A stretch of DNA of 64,000 bases, from contig CM042963.1 in the NCBI GenBank assembly GCA_023678885.1, positions 27,407,542-27,471,541 on the forward strand. The letters are read 5' to 3'. A program made the position numbers and the translations under genes. The notes under the pieces were generated by a model that worked only from the letters and a program-made list of their open reading frames with translations, searched no databases and was not told the origin of the DNA. Position 1 is the stretch's first letter. Every line of letters starts with the position of its first letter. This DNA is from Pogostemon cablin (lineage: Eukaryota > Streptophyta > Magnoliopsida > Lamiales > Lamiaceae). Shown piece by piece: positions 33,860 to 46,072 of this stretch.

Positions 33860-35248
33860 ACTAGGCGTCAAGAAGAATTCTAGTTGAGAATTTCGCATCC
33901 TGTTCTATCCTACAAGGTTTAAGGTGGGAATTTCTCATCATATATACGTTAATTATTTCGTATGTGATTATTTATGTCATAAGTGAATTATTATCATGTT
34001 ATGATTTTTATTTGAATTATGTGAATTGATATATGCAATACGGGTATTGGATCGTAATGGTGTCCTACCGATGTTACTTGAAATATATGTAATACGGGTA
34101 TTGGACCGTAATGGTGCCTTACTAATGTTACAGATAACGAATCGCGATGTCGTGTCATATATGTGTGATATGAGTAACGGACTGAAAGGTGTCTTACTAT
34201 CATGTTGAAATTTAATAGATGCCGTATCTTTTATGTCATGAATAATGGACTGAAAGGTGCCTTATCAATATGTCAGAAATTGTATTGTAAGTGATTTGAA
34301 TTTTCGTATATGAAAAATTGATTTATATGAGTATGAATTATTTTCACTGAGCTGTGGTTGCTCACCCCTACATTTACCCTCTTTCAAATTAAACTTGGTG
34401 ATAGCGTACGAGCAGGGACGCGACGGCAATGCGACATAATAAAACTCAAAACTGAAATTTTTGTTTAGTTTCATTATATATTATATTCGAAATACTATTT
34501 ATTTTAAAAATATATTCTGCAATTAAGATGTGAATTTGGTATGTTTTGTTTTTGTTGGAATTTAATATAGACACCTGTTGTGTTGGGGAAATTTGGGCGA
34601 TGCCTTTTGTTTAAAAAAAATATTTTGGTTAAATTGGTTGTGATTATCTTCTTGAGTGAGAAGTTTGTTACAGGTGGGTTGTGGCTTGCATTTCAGTAAG
34701 GGATTAGTACCTTTTTAGTTATTTTTAAATTGTTCTTGTTTAATTTTTATTATTATTTTATTTAATTGGTTGAAATAAATTGGTCACTGCATGTGTAGTG
34801 GAATACTAGTAAATGTTAAATGGATTAAGTTTCTGGAAGTGCAATATAAGTGTACATATTAAATTATATGATTCATTGCATGTGGAGTATTAGTAGTTTT
34901 AGGTAGTACAAATTTGAAGCAATATATTGCAGGAAAGGCAACCTGAATGTATTACGAGTTTTGACCGAAAGTTTGGGTTTAATAAAATTTAGTTGTAATT
35001 AATATCGTGGTTACAATTTGAATGTACTTATTTTAATGACATTATGTTGCCATTAGGACCTTGTTATAAATTTTTTATAAACTATTTTAAAATTTTGCAT
35101 AAACTTATAGAACTTTTGCCCTATTTAAATTCCTTCTTCTTTGCTTTATAATGAAAATTTATATTTAAGTGTTTGGTCATGCCTTGTTTAATACCTTATT
35201 TAAGAAAATAACATGAAAATCTCTTTATTTAAAAATTAGGGTGTGACA
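33860..35248 (+). repeat. 5' LTR of Ty3/gypsy element G1, 5'-truncated
   Basis: From about 33905 it parallels the LTR at 47981-49676 and the inverted one at 51958-53686, sharing catatatgcaatacgggt-like, gtgccttatcaatatgtcag and agcgtacg blocks. The end GTGTGACA matches those copies. The first ~330 bp of the LTR are missing. A local duplication of the caatacgggtattgga block (34035 and 34090) is specific to this copy. Confidence 0.75.
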
Positions 35249-35251
35249 GAA

Positions 35252-35263
35252 TTGTATCAGAGT
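35252..35263 (+). promoter_or_regulatory. Primer binding site, tRNA-iMet type
   Basis: TTGTATCAGAGT lies 3 nt after the LTR end. The usual site is TGGTATCAGAGC, complementary to the 3' end of initiator methionine tRNA, so two changes have accumulated. Confidence 0.75.
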
Positions 35264-36270
35264 ATAAATTCAATTTATTTAAAAATCCCAAAATTTATGT
35301 ATGCTGATACATTCATGAGGGATTAGAAAGTTGAGGCATGCCTAGAGAAAGGGCGAGCAAGCAGAAAGCAAGTTGAGAACCCGAACAAGAGAAAGTGGGA
35401 GGGCTCAAGCCATGGTAGAAACAACAACAGGCAGAAAAGGTCAAACAATAACCCTTCTGCAAATGCGCAGAAACCAAAGCCTCTCTACTCACAATGTGGA
35501 AAGAACCATCTTGGGGAATACCTCAGGGGACAAGGCAAATGCTTTAGGTGTTTTGAAGCTGGTCACCGAGCTCAAGACTGCCCGAAGCCATCCAACTATA
35601 GGCTTGATTGAAGGGGACCGCCTGTGGGATGAAATGCAAGGCAAACCATTGGAGGAAAAGGAAGAGTTTTTGCTATGAACCAAGCTGAGGGGAACAAGGA
35701 ACCTGATGTTATGACAGATACGTTATCATTGTGTAAATTCCGAGCCTTCATATTATTTGACACTGGTGCATTGCATTCTTTTATTTTTGCAAAGTATTGT
35801 AATAAGATTCACTGTAAATAAGTCAAGAGTGATGAACCTCTTGAGATTAGTTTGCCATCGGGAGAGAGAATCATTGCGCATTCCTTAGTGGAAGAAGTAG
35901 ATATGTGCATTGAGAGGGTAGACTTTAGCGTCAAGCCGTATGTTTTGGACATGCACAAATTTGATATGATTCTGAGAATGGATTGACTTACCTATCATCA
36001 AGCCAAAATCAAGTGCAAGGAACGAGAAGTGGTCCTAAGGGAACCAAGATCTGAAAGAGAAGTCATCCACAGGATCAAGAGTGGTGTTGTACCAAGAGTT
36101 TTGTCAACTGCAAAGGCCACAAAGATGCTTAAGAAGAAGTCTTGCCAAGGATTCCTAGTCAATATTGTAGACACCAAGACTGCAGAGGTATCACTCAGTG
36201 ACATACCAATTGTATGTGAGTACCTCAATGTCTTTCCAAAGGATTTTCCAGGGATACCTCCAAACCGATA
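35264..36270 (+). pseudogene. Gag C-terminus and aspartic protease of G1, broken
   Basis: Most of gag is deleted. At 35540-35581 a zinc knuckle CFRCFEAGHRAQDC (CX2CX4HX4C) remains, which binds element RNA. The frame then passes stops near 35612-35630 into the protease: FRAFILFDTGALHSFIF at about 35741-35790 keeps the catalytic Asp-Thr-Gly (35759-35767). Later pieces SGERIIAHSLVEEVDMCIE and DMILRMD follow, with stops at 35818 and 35984. The end IVCEYLNVFPKDFPGIPP at 36210-36265 is the usual linker to reverse transcriptase in plant chromoviruses. Confidence 0.8.
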
Positions 36271-37194
36271 AGTGGAGTTTTAGATAGATTTTCTACCAGA
36301 ATCAGCACCAGTTTCCAAAGCCCCATATCGAATGGAGCCCATGGAACTACAAGAATTGAAGGTTCAGCTACAAGAGCTTTTGCACTTGGGATTCATTCGC
36401 CCAAGCGTATCGCCATGGGGAGCGTCGGTTCATTTTGTTAAGAAGAAAGATGGATCGATGAGGATGTGCATTGACTATCGAGAGCTTAATCGATTGACAG
36501 TGAAGAACAAGTATCCTTTGTCCTAAATTGAGGACTTGTTTGATAAATTGGAAGAGCTAGTACATTTTCCAAAATCGATTTAAGATCCAGATACCACCAA
36601 TTGAGAGTGAAGAAGTCAGATATTTCCAAGACTACTTTTAGAACTGTTATGGATACTACGAGTTCATCGTTATACCTTTTGGTTTGAGTAATGCACCTAC
36701 TGTGTTCATGGATTTAATGAACTGCGTATTCTATCCGTATCTTGATCAGTTTGTCATAGTCTTCATTGATGATATTTTAGTGTACTCCAAGAATAAAGCA
36801 CAACATTAGGAGCATTTAAGGATGATATTCGAGACACTTCATAAGGAGAGCTCTATGTTAAGTTTAAGAAATATGAGTTTTGGTTGAATCAAGTCACATT
36901 CCTTGGATATATGGTGATATCACAAGGAATTGGAGTAGATCCATCAAAGATAGAAGCAGTGAATCAGTGGAAGACGCCCTCAAATATCCAAGAAGTTTGG
37001 AGTTTCTTGGGGTTAGCTGGCTATTACCGAAGATTCATAGAAGGATTCTCAAAGATAGCCAGTCCGATAACTCGTTTGACTTGCAAGGGAGAAAAGTTTA
37101 TTTGGTCCGAGAAGTGTGAAGAGAGTTTTCAAAGGTTGAAACACGACCTGACTTCAGCACCGGTTTTGACGATACCAAATCCTAATGAGAGTTC
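36271..37194 (+). pseudogene. Reverse transcriptase of G1, broken
   Basis: Conserved blocks follow in order: LLHLGFIRPSVSPWGASV and VKKKDGSMRMCIDYRELN (36380-36490), the palm motif FIDDILVYSKN with the catalytic Asp pair at 36762-36795, NQVTFLGYMVISQGIGVDP (36885-36940) and SFLGLAGYYRRFIEGFSKI (37000-37060). Stops at 36524 and 36808 and shifts around 36560-36720 break the frame. The sequence is close to the Tekay/Del group of Ty3 chromoviruses by these blocks. It would copy element RNA into cDNA if intact. Confidence 0.9.
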
Positions 37195-37833
37195 ATAGTT
37201 TACAGTAACGCATCAAAACAAGGACTCGGATGTGTATTAATGCAACATGAAAAGGTTATCGCATATTCTTCTAGACAACTAAGAGCGCATGAAGTGAACT
37301 ATCCTACTCATGACTTGAAATTAGCGGTCGTGGTTCATGCCTTGAAGATTTGGCGACACTATCTTTATGGAGGTAAGTGTACAATCTTCACAGATCACAA
37401 GAGCTTGAAGTATCTTTTCACGCAAAAGGAACTCAACATGAGATAACGGAGATGGTTAGAATTGGTAAAAGATTATGATTGTACAATAGAGTACCATCCA
37501 GGCAAGGCTAATGTGGTAGTTGACGCCTTGAGCCGAATAACCAAAATGGAGCTTAATAGTTTGCATACCAAGCAAAAAGAGTTGATCAAAGGATTCGCCA
37601 AGATGCAAATCAAGTTGGTGACATCACCCTCCAGCACGAGGGCGATCATTGTACCAATGGAAATCCAACCAAGTCTGAAAATGAAAATAAAAGAAGCTCA
37701 AGAACAAGATTACTTTTTGCAAGGAATGAAGAAGAAGGCACAAGGAGGCGATTACAATGATTTCAAGGTGGATGATAAGGCAGTGTTGAAATTCAATGGA
37801 AGATTATGTGTTCCGATGGTTGAAGAGTTATGA
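37195..37833 (+). pseudogene. RNase H and linker of G1, broken
   Basis: After a TAG near 37197 the frame reads ASKQGLGCVLMQHEKVIAY, SSRQLRAHEVNYPTHDLKL, GGKCTIFTDHKSLKYLFTQ and EYHPGKANVVVDALSR, the standard RNase H succession ending in the ADALSR-type motif. Another stop lies at 37444. The linker up to the integrase zinc domain is open to 37833. Confidence 0.88.
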
Positions 37834-39057
37834 GAAAAGATTTTAGGAGAAGCACATGGAGCGCCATACACCACTCATCCGGGAGGAACGAAAATGTATC
37901 ATGATTTGAAGGAAAGATTTTAGTGGAGAAGCATGAAGCGAGATATTAGGTACTATGTGGAGAGATGTTTGACTTGCCAACAAGTCAAGATTGAACACCA
38001 GCGACCAACCGGAAAACTTAAGCCACTCGAGATTCCTGAGTGGAAATGGGAACAAATTGCCATGGATTTCATCGTGGGTTTACCAAGGTCTTCAAAGAAA
38101 AACCATGCCATATGGGTCATCATCGATCGATTGACTAAGTTGGCTTATTTCTTGCTCGTAAAGATGACGTTCAAGATGGAACAGTTTGCTCAGTTATATA
38201 TTCAAGAGATAGTGAAGCTTCATGGTGTACCAATTTCTATAATGTCTGATAGAGATACTCGTTTTACTTCAAGATTTTGGGAAAGTCTGCACAAGGCCAT
38301 GGGAACTAGACTAAATTTCAGCACAGCTTATCATCTACAAACCTACGGGCAGTTGGAAAGAACCATCCAAATTTTGGAAGACATGCTAAGAGCCTATACA
38401 CTTGACTTAGACGAAGCATGGGAAATGTTTCTACCTCTAGTCGAGTTCGCTTACAACAACAGCTATCAATCTACCATCAAGATGACCCCGTATGAGGCGC
38501 TCTTTGGAAGGAAGTGTAGATCGCCATTTTATTGGGATGAAGTTGGTGAGAGGGCTATCCTAGGCCCCAAACTAATAGAAGAAGTGGTCGACAAGATCAG
38601 AATCATTCAAGAAAAAATCAAGTCTGCCATAGGAAAAAGGCATATGATGATCAAAGAAGAAGAGATTTACAGTTTGAAGCTGGAGAACATGTCTTTCTAA
38701 AGGTGGCTCCCCAAAGGGTGTCATACGATTTGGAAGAAGGGAGAAGCTAAGGCCCAGTTTTGTCGGTCCATTTGAAATTCTTGAGAGAGTTGGGGATCTT
38801 GCCTATTGTTTGGCTTTGCCACCCAAGTTATCCTCAGTACATAATGTTTTTCACATCTCGATGTTTAGAAAATATGTTCATGGTCCTAGTCATGTGGTGA
38901 ACTTCTCGACGTTGGAGATTGGCAAGGACCTAACATATGAAGAAGAACCTGTGACAGTCTCGGAGAAAAAAGGTCTAAAGGATTCAAAACCATGATGTGC
39001 CACACGTCAAAGTTCAATGGAGTCGACACACGGAAGATGAGGCTACATGGGAATGAG
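37834..39057 (+). pseudogene. Integrase and C-terminal chromodomain-type region of G1, broken
   Basis: The zinc-binding part (TTHPGGTKMYHDLKERF, then CLTCQQVK) has a stop at 37921. The longest frame, 37933-38700, holds the catalytic core: MDFIVGLPRSSK (first Asp), SDRDTRFTSRFWESLH (second Asp) and ERTIQILEDMLRAY (Glu). The usual His-Pro-Gln-Thr-Asp-Gly-Gln before the Glu is altered to HLQTYGQ. After frameshifts at 38700-38760, ALPPKLSSVHNVFHISMFRKY and DLTYEEEPV follow. The last piece, VKVQWSRHTEDEATWE, resembles the chromodomain-like end of Tekay/Del elements. A stop at 39055 separates it from the DEIQARYPSLF tail. Confidence 0.88.
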
Positions 39058-39141
39058 AAGATGAAATACAAGCAAGATACCCCTCTTTCTTTTCGGGTAA
39101 GACATTTAATCATTATAGAATTTCAAGGACTAAACTAACTC

Positions 39142-39158
39142 CTTAAATAAGGGAGATT
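39142..39158 (+). other. Polypurine tract of G1
   Basis: aataagggagat lies directly before the LTR start TGACTCAAATC at 39159; the inverted copy at 53687-53710 has the equivalent aataagggaggt. Confidence 0.65.
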
Positions 39159-39489
39159 TGACTCAAATCCCGCAGAAAAATATCTAATTACAACCACTAT
39201 ATATATAAAATATCAGTTTTATTCTATTTTCTTCTCACTAAAAATATTCGTTTCACGGCTGCAATCAAGAGAGAAAAGGTAACAGTTCTCTTTTCTTTTT
39301 GTTTATTTTTTCCTCTTTTTTTCTTTTTCTTTCTTCTCTCATCGTAGAAAACCCAAAGCCCTTTTTCTTTTCTGCTTCTATCATTGAACCCTAACCCTAA
39401 TCTCGTACATCTCCAACTTTTATATGTCTTGTAGAATAAATGTTATGATTGAAGTACCACACGTTAGTAACGATTTGTCATGTGTTTAT

Positions 39490-40077
39490 TGTTGGAAATT
39501 TTAATTGGTTAGTAAGTATTAAGTAATAAATTAATCACCTATTAAATTATAATTAAAGTGAGTGAAATTAGTCTCACATGCGAATTGATCAAATATGGTA
39601 AATTGATCAAATATGGTAGTGATCACAATCACTAGTTAAAATAACAATCCTACCATATGAGAGTAGTCTCTGGAACCTATAAATAGGGTCATTGTGCGTT
39701 TATTCAGAACACACCATAGACACTAATATACACAGAAAACACCACAAATGAGCACCTCTTCATACACATGCATAGTGCATAGTCTAGACAATCCAGTTCT
39801 CCATCCTCCTTAGTTCGTTGGAGTTCCTGCGATAGCGGTGCTGCTTCGCCGGAAATGAGAAGTCATTTCACCTTTGGGGAAGATCCGCCAAGACCGGAGC
39901 ACTATCGGGGCGTGTTTCCTCTTGCTGGAAGAGTTCTGCTCGACTCGACTTTGCCACCATCCTAAGACGTTCAAGATTCAAGATCCTAGATCCAGATCTG
40001 TATGAAAGGTTAGTATTCTCCTTTCTATTTTCACATTTATTGTAATAGTGATTGATTGGCATACCCATAAACCAGCA
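39490..40077 (+). repeat. Copia 5' LTR
   Basis: 588 bp; TATA box TATAAATAG at 39679-39687. Two copies of an attgatcaaatatggta motif near 39585-39617, against about four in the 3' LTR. No initiator-methionine primer site is recognisable after it. Confidence 0.92.
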
Positions 40078-40119
40078 ATCGCAAGAAGAAACATCTAGTC
40101 TCCATACCCTTCAATTATT

Positions 40120-40948
40120 ATGTCTAATCCAATGGATATTGACGGGATTGAAACATCCAATGCTAATAACTCCGAGAGAGTTAATGCTGAGATTCCTATT
40201 GGGACTGATTCCCAAAGGATGTATCCTCTAATGGGGATGTCGAAACCATTCATGGTTCCGGCTCCAGCGAAGAAGCCCAAGAAGTTGGGGGTGCAAACTT
40301 CATGAGATGGCAACAAAAGATGTTGTTCTACCTCACTAAGCTAAATCTGGTAAACTTCTTAAAGGAGTCTGCACTAGTAGTGGATAAGAATGAGACTGAT
40401 ACATAAAAGCGTATAGCTCTTAATTAGTGGACCTTCGCTGATTATTTATGCAAGAATTATATCCTTAGTGGACTTAGTGATGCACTGTACAACGTGTATC
40501 TAAATACGAAGACATCCAAAGAACTGTGGGATTCTTTGGAGAAGAAGTACAAGACGGAAGATGCCAGTACAAAGAAGTACGCGATAGCCAAGTACTGGAG
40601 TTCATGATGGTGGACTCTAAATCTGTGGTTGAACAAGTGCAGCAGTTTCAACTTATAGTGCACGAAATCCTCTCCGAGGGGATGATGCTTCCAGAAGCAT
40701 TCATTGTCAGCTCTGTGATTGAGAAGCTGCCTCCAATGTGGAAGGACTTCAAATGCTATCTCAAACACAAGAGAAAGGAGATGTCTCTAGAAGACTTAAT
40801 TGTCAAATTGAGAATCGAAGAGGACAACAGGAAGATGGATAGAAGTTTGACCAATCCTCAATTGAGGCAAAGGCAAACGTAACTGAACATCGTGCGGGAC
40901 CCTCCAAAAGGAAGATGTTCGACGACAAGGGCAAGAAGCCAATGGAAA
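40120..40948 (+). pseudogene. Copia gag, truncated and broken
   Basis: It opens MSNPMDIDGIETSNANN at 40120. A shift near 40300 leads into NFMRWQQKMLFYLTKLN, and then come NYILSGLSDALYNVY and KELWDSLEKKYKTEDASTK, typical of copia gag of the UBN2/retrotran_gag type. The next open stretch holds VVEQVQQFQLIVHEILSEG, IEKLPPMWKDFKCYLKHK and SLEDLIVKLRIEED. Stops at 40405, 40423 and 40880 plus shifts break it. It ends in a basic KRKMFDDKGKKPMEM segment where the inner LTR begins; the zinc knuckle is lost. Confidence 0.88.
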
Positions 40949-41804
40949 TGTAACACCCCAGTGTTTCATAATCTATATTTTCGTAAACTCAACTTTTAAA
41001 TAAAATTATATTAATTATTTTAGTATATTATATCTTTTATAAATATAATGAGTTTCTAATTTTATCGGATGTATTCTACTTTTTCAAAGACATAGCAGGT
41101 GGAGTAACTTTCACTCTTAACCGAGTGCTACAATTTTATGTCATGATTGCTATGTTAAGATGTGATATGCGTTACTTATATGTCATGTTATGTGTCATGT
41201 GCTTTTAGTTCGATGACAAATATTTTTCTACTAACACTTGTATGGAGTGACGACTCGGTGCACATATACCAACTAACACAAGTTACAGGCTACGTCGGTT
41301 CAGTACTAAAATGTATTTCAAAGTATGCTAACATCGTACTGGGGTGATGACCCGGTGCGCATAGACCAACTAACACAAGTTATCGGACGACGGTTCAGTC
41401 AAAAATATTTTCAATGAGTTATCGAACGACAATGTGCAAAAGTAATTTATTAAAATTGGCATGTGTTACATCTTATGTTATATTTGGCATACATATTTAT
41501 TTTTAACTGTGAAATCATTTAAGTTAACCCACTGAGTGTATTTCAAACGCTCACCCCTTCCACTCCAAATCCCTTTTCAGGTTGATGCTGTGACGGTGTA
41601 CCAGGGGCAAATGCATTGCGTGAGAGCTTTTTATATTAATGTGCTGTGCGAAAATCTTTTTATATAATTTCTAATGATATACTTTTGTATAATTTTCATT
41701 GTTTATGATATTTTATTAATTTTATTTTATGGATTGAAGGTTAATATTATCAAAGTATTGCGAATAAATATCCTTTCTATTTATTAAAAAATTAGGGCGA
41801 GACA
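40949..41804 (+). repeat. G2 5' LTR
   Basis: 856 bp from TGTAACACCCC to GGGCGAGACA. Contains gtgacgactcggtgcac twice in variant form. Short ORFs inside are not genes. Confidence 0.85.
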
Positions 41805-42149
41805 GATGGTATCAGAGCAGGTCTATGTTTCTATGGACTCGTAATTTTTAAATAAATCATTTATGGGTCTACATTTCTGTGGGCTCGTACTTTTTTTTAA
41901 AAAAAAAATCAATCATTTATGGATCTACATTTTTGTGGATTCTTATTTTTAAATAAATTATTTATGAATCTATATTTTGGAGGACTAGTATTTAAATAAT
42001 TTTCTAATGATACTCGCTACGCATCTACCTGGTACACGACGTCAGCTTCAAGGTACATAAGTATTTATTTTATTATTTATCGTTGATTTTGTAAAAAATG
42101 AAAAGTTTTTCTGAATTTCAAGGACGAAATTATTTTTAGGGGGATGGAT

Positions 42150-42994
42150 TGTAACACCCCAGTATTTCATAATCTATATTTTTGTAAACTCGACTTTTAA
42201 ATAAAATTATATTAATTATTTTAGTATATTATATCTTTTATAAATATGTTTCTAATTTTATCGGATGTATTCTACTTTTTCAAAGACATAGCAGGTGGGG
42301 TAACTTTCGCTCTTAACCAAGTGTTACAATTTTATGTCATGATTGCTATGTTAAGATGTGATATGTGTTACTTATATGTCATGTTATGTGTTATGTGTGC
42401 TTTTAGTTCGATGACAAATATTTTTCTACTAACACTTGTACTGGGTGACGACTCGGTGCACATATATCAACAAACACAAGTTACTGGCTATGTCAGTTCA
42501 GTACTAAAATGTATTTCAAAGTACGCTAACATCGTACTAGGGTGACTACCCGGTACGCACAGACCAACTAACACAAGTTATCGGACAATGATTCGGTCTA
42601 AAATATTTTCAATGAGTTATAGAACGAAAATGTGCAAAAGTAATTTATTAAAATTGGCATGAGTTACATCTTATGTTATATTTGGCATACATATTTATTT
42701 TTAACTGTATAATCATTTAAGTTAACCCACTGAGTGTATTTCAAACGCTCACCCATTCCACTCCAAACCCCTTTGCAGGTTGAGGCTGCGACGGCATACT
42801 GGGGGAGGATGCATTGCGTGAGAGCTTTTTATATTAATGCGCTGCGCGAAAATCTTTTTATAAAATTTCTAATGATATACTTTTGTATAATTTTTATTGT
42901 TTATGATATTTTATTAATTTTATTTTATGATTCACGCCCACATTGAAGGTTAATATTATCAAAGAATTGTGAATAAATCTCCCTCTCTATTTAT
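42150..42994 (+). repeat. G2 3' LTR, 3' end missing
   Basis: Collinear with the G2 5' LTR up to ctctatttat, then diverges. It has small indels relative to the other, for example the loss of aatgag near 42247 and an extra ttcacgcccac near 42931. Confidence 0.82.
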
Positions 42995-43425
42995 CTTACC
43001 CTAGAAGTCATTTAGGGAAGATAGAAGGAAAAAAATCACATTTTTAGAGAGAATCCAGTGCAGTGATATTTCAGAGGCAATAACCAGAGTTTCAACCGTC
43101 GGATCATGCTGAATTTTGGTCAGCATGTTCGGAACTTTCAAACTATATTCGGAATGGTAAAGATCGTGTTTGGAGCTCTTTGTTGACAGGAATAGGCCAA
43201 AAACAGAAGTCAGGTTTTTGGACGATTTTGTTCTGAGGGGTCGAGGGGAAAGAGTCTTTCTCACAAATTAACCATTGGATCGAGCTGTAATTTGGACATC
43301 ATGTTCAAACCTCACAAGGGCAGATTCTGGATGGTGGAGATCGGGTTCTAAGCTTCCTAGTGTTACAAACACTGAATGGAAGTTGGTGTTATTGGTGAAG
43401 TGTGTGTAGAAGCGAAAAAATGACA
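42995..43425. other. Unassigned LTR-like sequence
   Basis: Sits where the copia protease and integrase start should be. Segments such as ccgtcggatcatgctgaatt and ccattggatcgagctgtaat are two related modules. They look like part of a longer gypsy LTR or leader, but no counterpart is in this window. No coding signal. Confidence 0.4.
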
Positions 43426-45070
43426 AAACAACCATTTCAAAAAATAGAAAGTAGCACTAAACCTCTAGAGTTGATCCACACTGATACGTGTGATTTAAAA
43501 CTTATGCAAACTAGAGGGGGGAAAAGTATTTCATTACTTTTAATGACGACTGCACAAGATTCTGTTATGTGTATCTCTTGAGAAGCAAAGATGAAGCTTT
43601 AGAAGCATTCAAACGCTACAAGAATGTAGTTGAAAATCAACTTAACTCTTGAATTAAAGCAGTTCAGAGTGATAGAGGTGGCGAATACGTAGCACCGTTT
43701 GAACAAATATGTGTCGAATCTGGCATCATACATCAAACAACGACTCCTTATTCACCTCAATCAAATGGCGTTGCTGAGTGCAAGAATAGAACTCTGAAGA
43801 AAATGATGAACGCAATGTTAATCAGTTCAGGGTTGCCTCAGAACTTGTGGGGAGAAGCTATCCTGCCAGCTAACCACATTCTGAACAAGATTCCACACAA
43901 ATCTAAGGATCAAACTCCTTATGAAATGTGGAAGGGACGTAAACCATCATACAAATACCTCAAAGTGTAGGGGTGTTTGGCTAAGGTTGAAGTGACTCTA
44001 CCCAAGGTTTAAAATATCCTCGATATTTTCACGATATATTCATTTTTGGAGAGTACCGATATCGATATTGGGAAAAAAAATATTTATTTTCTGATATCGA
44101 GGAAATATCGGAAAATATCGATGAAAATATCGATATCAATTTGCCACAGTTCAAATTTTTCTGAATGTAGAGATATATCGAGGAAATATCGATAAAATAT
44201 CGATGAAATATCGAAGATATATCGAAAATATCGAAAAATTATCCATGATTTTAAGAAATTTTAATGACTTTTTTATGTTACTTTTATCAACTAAATACGT
44301 TTTTTGCCATTAATTTGTTTAATTTTAAAAAAATAAAAATAGAGCAATACTTTCGTGAAACAATCTCACAGTGAAACTGTTTTACGTTTTCTTAATTAAC
44401 TATCTTTTTTATATTAAAATAGTTATCACTTTTTATTAAAAATATTATAACTGTTAACTAGTAAATATAAAGGGTTCACGTAAACAGTATACTCTGATTA
44501 AAAATACAAATATTTTGGCACAATTGGACAAGATAGAACGATATACTACTAACACATTCAGAACAAGGTTTAAAAAATTATCTAATTCGATTAGGTGGTA
44601 CCAATATTGTTTAGATCAAGACAACGTAACATGTTTTACATTTGAACCTCATAGATCATCATTTTGATATTAGTTATTATGTGTTAAACAATTAATAATA
44701 ATTATTGTATGATTTCAGACTATTTAAATATGTTTTTATTGATCTAATTATCATATATTTTGAGTTTTATTTTGATTATAAATTGTATTTATATATTAAA
44801 ATTAGTTATAATATATTGCAAAATTAAATAATCAATTTCTTTTTTTTTCTCACAAATTTCCATAATTTATAAAAAATTTATCGATATTGATATCGATATT
44901 CGATATATCCATCGATATATCCATAAATTTGAGGTACCGATATTTTTACCGATATCGATATTTTAAACCTTGCCTCTACCTAAACATGTTAGAATCGGAC
45001 TAAAATGGTTGATTGTATATTTGTAGGGTACGCACTTAACAGCATTGCTTATAGATTTCTAATTCATAAA
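43426..45070 (+). pseudogene. Copia integrase, split by a hAT element and frameshifted
   Basis: Pieces in several frames spell the copia integrase core: STKPLELIHTDTCDLK (first catalytic Asp), KAVQSDRGGEYVAPFEQIC (second Asp), YSPQSNGVAECKNRTLKKM (Glu; the usual Ala-Glu-Arg-Lys has changed to Ala-Glu-Cys-Lys), LWGEAILPANHILNKIP and TPYEMWKGRKPSYKYLKV. A 970-bp hAT element interrupts at 44003-44972, and the integrase tail resumes after it (LPKHVRIGLKWL-type reading, then VGYALNSIAYRF). Several stops besides: inactive. Confidence 0.85.
44003..44972. mobile_element. Non-autonomous hAT element with CAAGGTTTAAAATAT ends
   Basis: Ends CAAGGTTTAAAATAT and ATATTTTAAACCTTG are a perfect 15-bp inverted pair. 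Flanks ACTCTACC (43995-44002) and CCTCTACC (44973-44980) form an 8-bp duplication with one change, the hAT size. Subterminal regions are packed with atatcgat motifs in both orientations, as expected for transposase-binding repeats. No transposase frame. Excision would restore the copia integrase reading across gtgactctacctaaacatg. Confidence 0.92.
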
Positions 45071-45162
45071 TCGGAGTACCTGACATGACTGAAGGCACTA
45101 TGATAGAATCAAGGAATGCAATATTCTTTGAAGACATATTTCCTAGCAAATGATATAAACAA

Positions 45163-46072
45163 GTGACATCTTCTAAGAGACCACTTGTAGTTACTACTGC
45201 AATTCAATCTACACAAGAGAGTGTAGAACCAAGACTTAGTAAGAGAGCTAGAGTAGAAAAGGACTTTGGTCAAGACTTCTTCACCTACGCGGTTGAAAAT
45301 GAGCCCAAATCCATATCTGAAGCTCTATCTCATCCAAATGCACCATTCTGGAAAGAAGCTATAGATAGCAAGATTGATTTCATTATGCAAAATCATACAT
45401 GGGAATTGGTAGATTTACCAAAGGGTTGCAAGACCTTAGGATGCAAATGGATCCTTAAAATAAAATATAAAGCTGATAGGTTAATAGACAAATATAAAGC
45501 CCGGTTGGTGGCTAAAGGCTTTAGAAAAAAGGAAGGGGTATGATTTCTTTGATACCTACTCACCAGTGACATGAATTACGTCTATTCGTGTACTTATAGT
45601 GATTGCTGCATTGCACAATCTAGAGATCCATCAAATGGATGTGAAGACAGCCTTCTTAAATGGTGAGTTGGAAGAAGAAATATACATGGACCAACCAGAA
45701 GGTTTTATAGCACCTAGAAATGAGAAAAAGGTGTGCAAACTCGTACGGTCGTTGTATGGTCTTAAATAAGATCCAAAACAATGGCATGTGAAGTTTGACA
45801 ACACAATGATATCAAATGGTTTTCGAATCAACGAGTGTGACAAATGCGTGTATGTGAGAAATAGACCAAAGGGATTTATCATTTGCCATTATCATGGGAA
45901 GCAGTAATGACATAATCGTTGACACTAAATGGATGTTGAATCGGAACTTTGACATGAAGGACATGGGTATAGCGGATGTGATATTTGGAATCAAAATTCA
46001 AAGAACATCTGATGGAATTGCATTGTCACAATCTCATTACATTGAGAAAGTGTTGAAGATTGAATGCATTTG
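45163..46072 (+). pseudogene. Copia reverse transcriptase, broken
   Basis: The longest frame (45163-45543) holds ISEALSHPNAPFWKEAIDS, HTWELVDLPKGCKTLGCKW and YKARLVAKGFRKKEGV. After shifts and a stop come DTYSPVT, QMDVKTAFLNGELEEEIYM, QPEGFIA, VCKLVRSLYGLK and DMKDMGIADVIFGIKIQR. The usual Tyr-Val-Asp-Asp-Met segment falls in a damaged stretch near 45885-45930 and is not intact. Typical copia polymerase succession; inactive. Confidence 0.9.

Larger units (their letters stand above)
40949..42994 (+). mobile_element. Short gypsy-type LTR pair (G2) inside the copia
   Basis: Two similar LTRs (40949-41804, 42150-42994) start TGTAACACCCCAGT. Between them are only 345 bp: a perfect tRNA-iMet primer site TGGTATCAGAGC at 41807-41818 and, at the other end, the gacgaaattatttttaggggg purine tract before the second LTR. 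No protein domain is present. The second LTR lacks its last ~20 bp (ttagggcgagaca). This is either a deletion derivative of a Ty3 element or a miniature non-autonomous one. It separates copia gag from integrase. Confidence 0.85.

Noticed and set aside
41162..42545. 61- and 99-codon ORFs with similar sequence
   Set aside because: They lie at matching places in the two G2 LTRs and are LTR sequence.
44003..44972. Part of the copia element
   Set aside because: Perfect inverted ends and an 8-bp duplication show it is a later hAT insertion.
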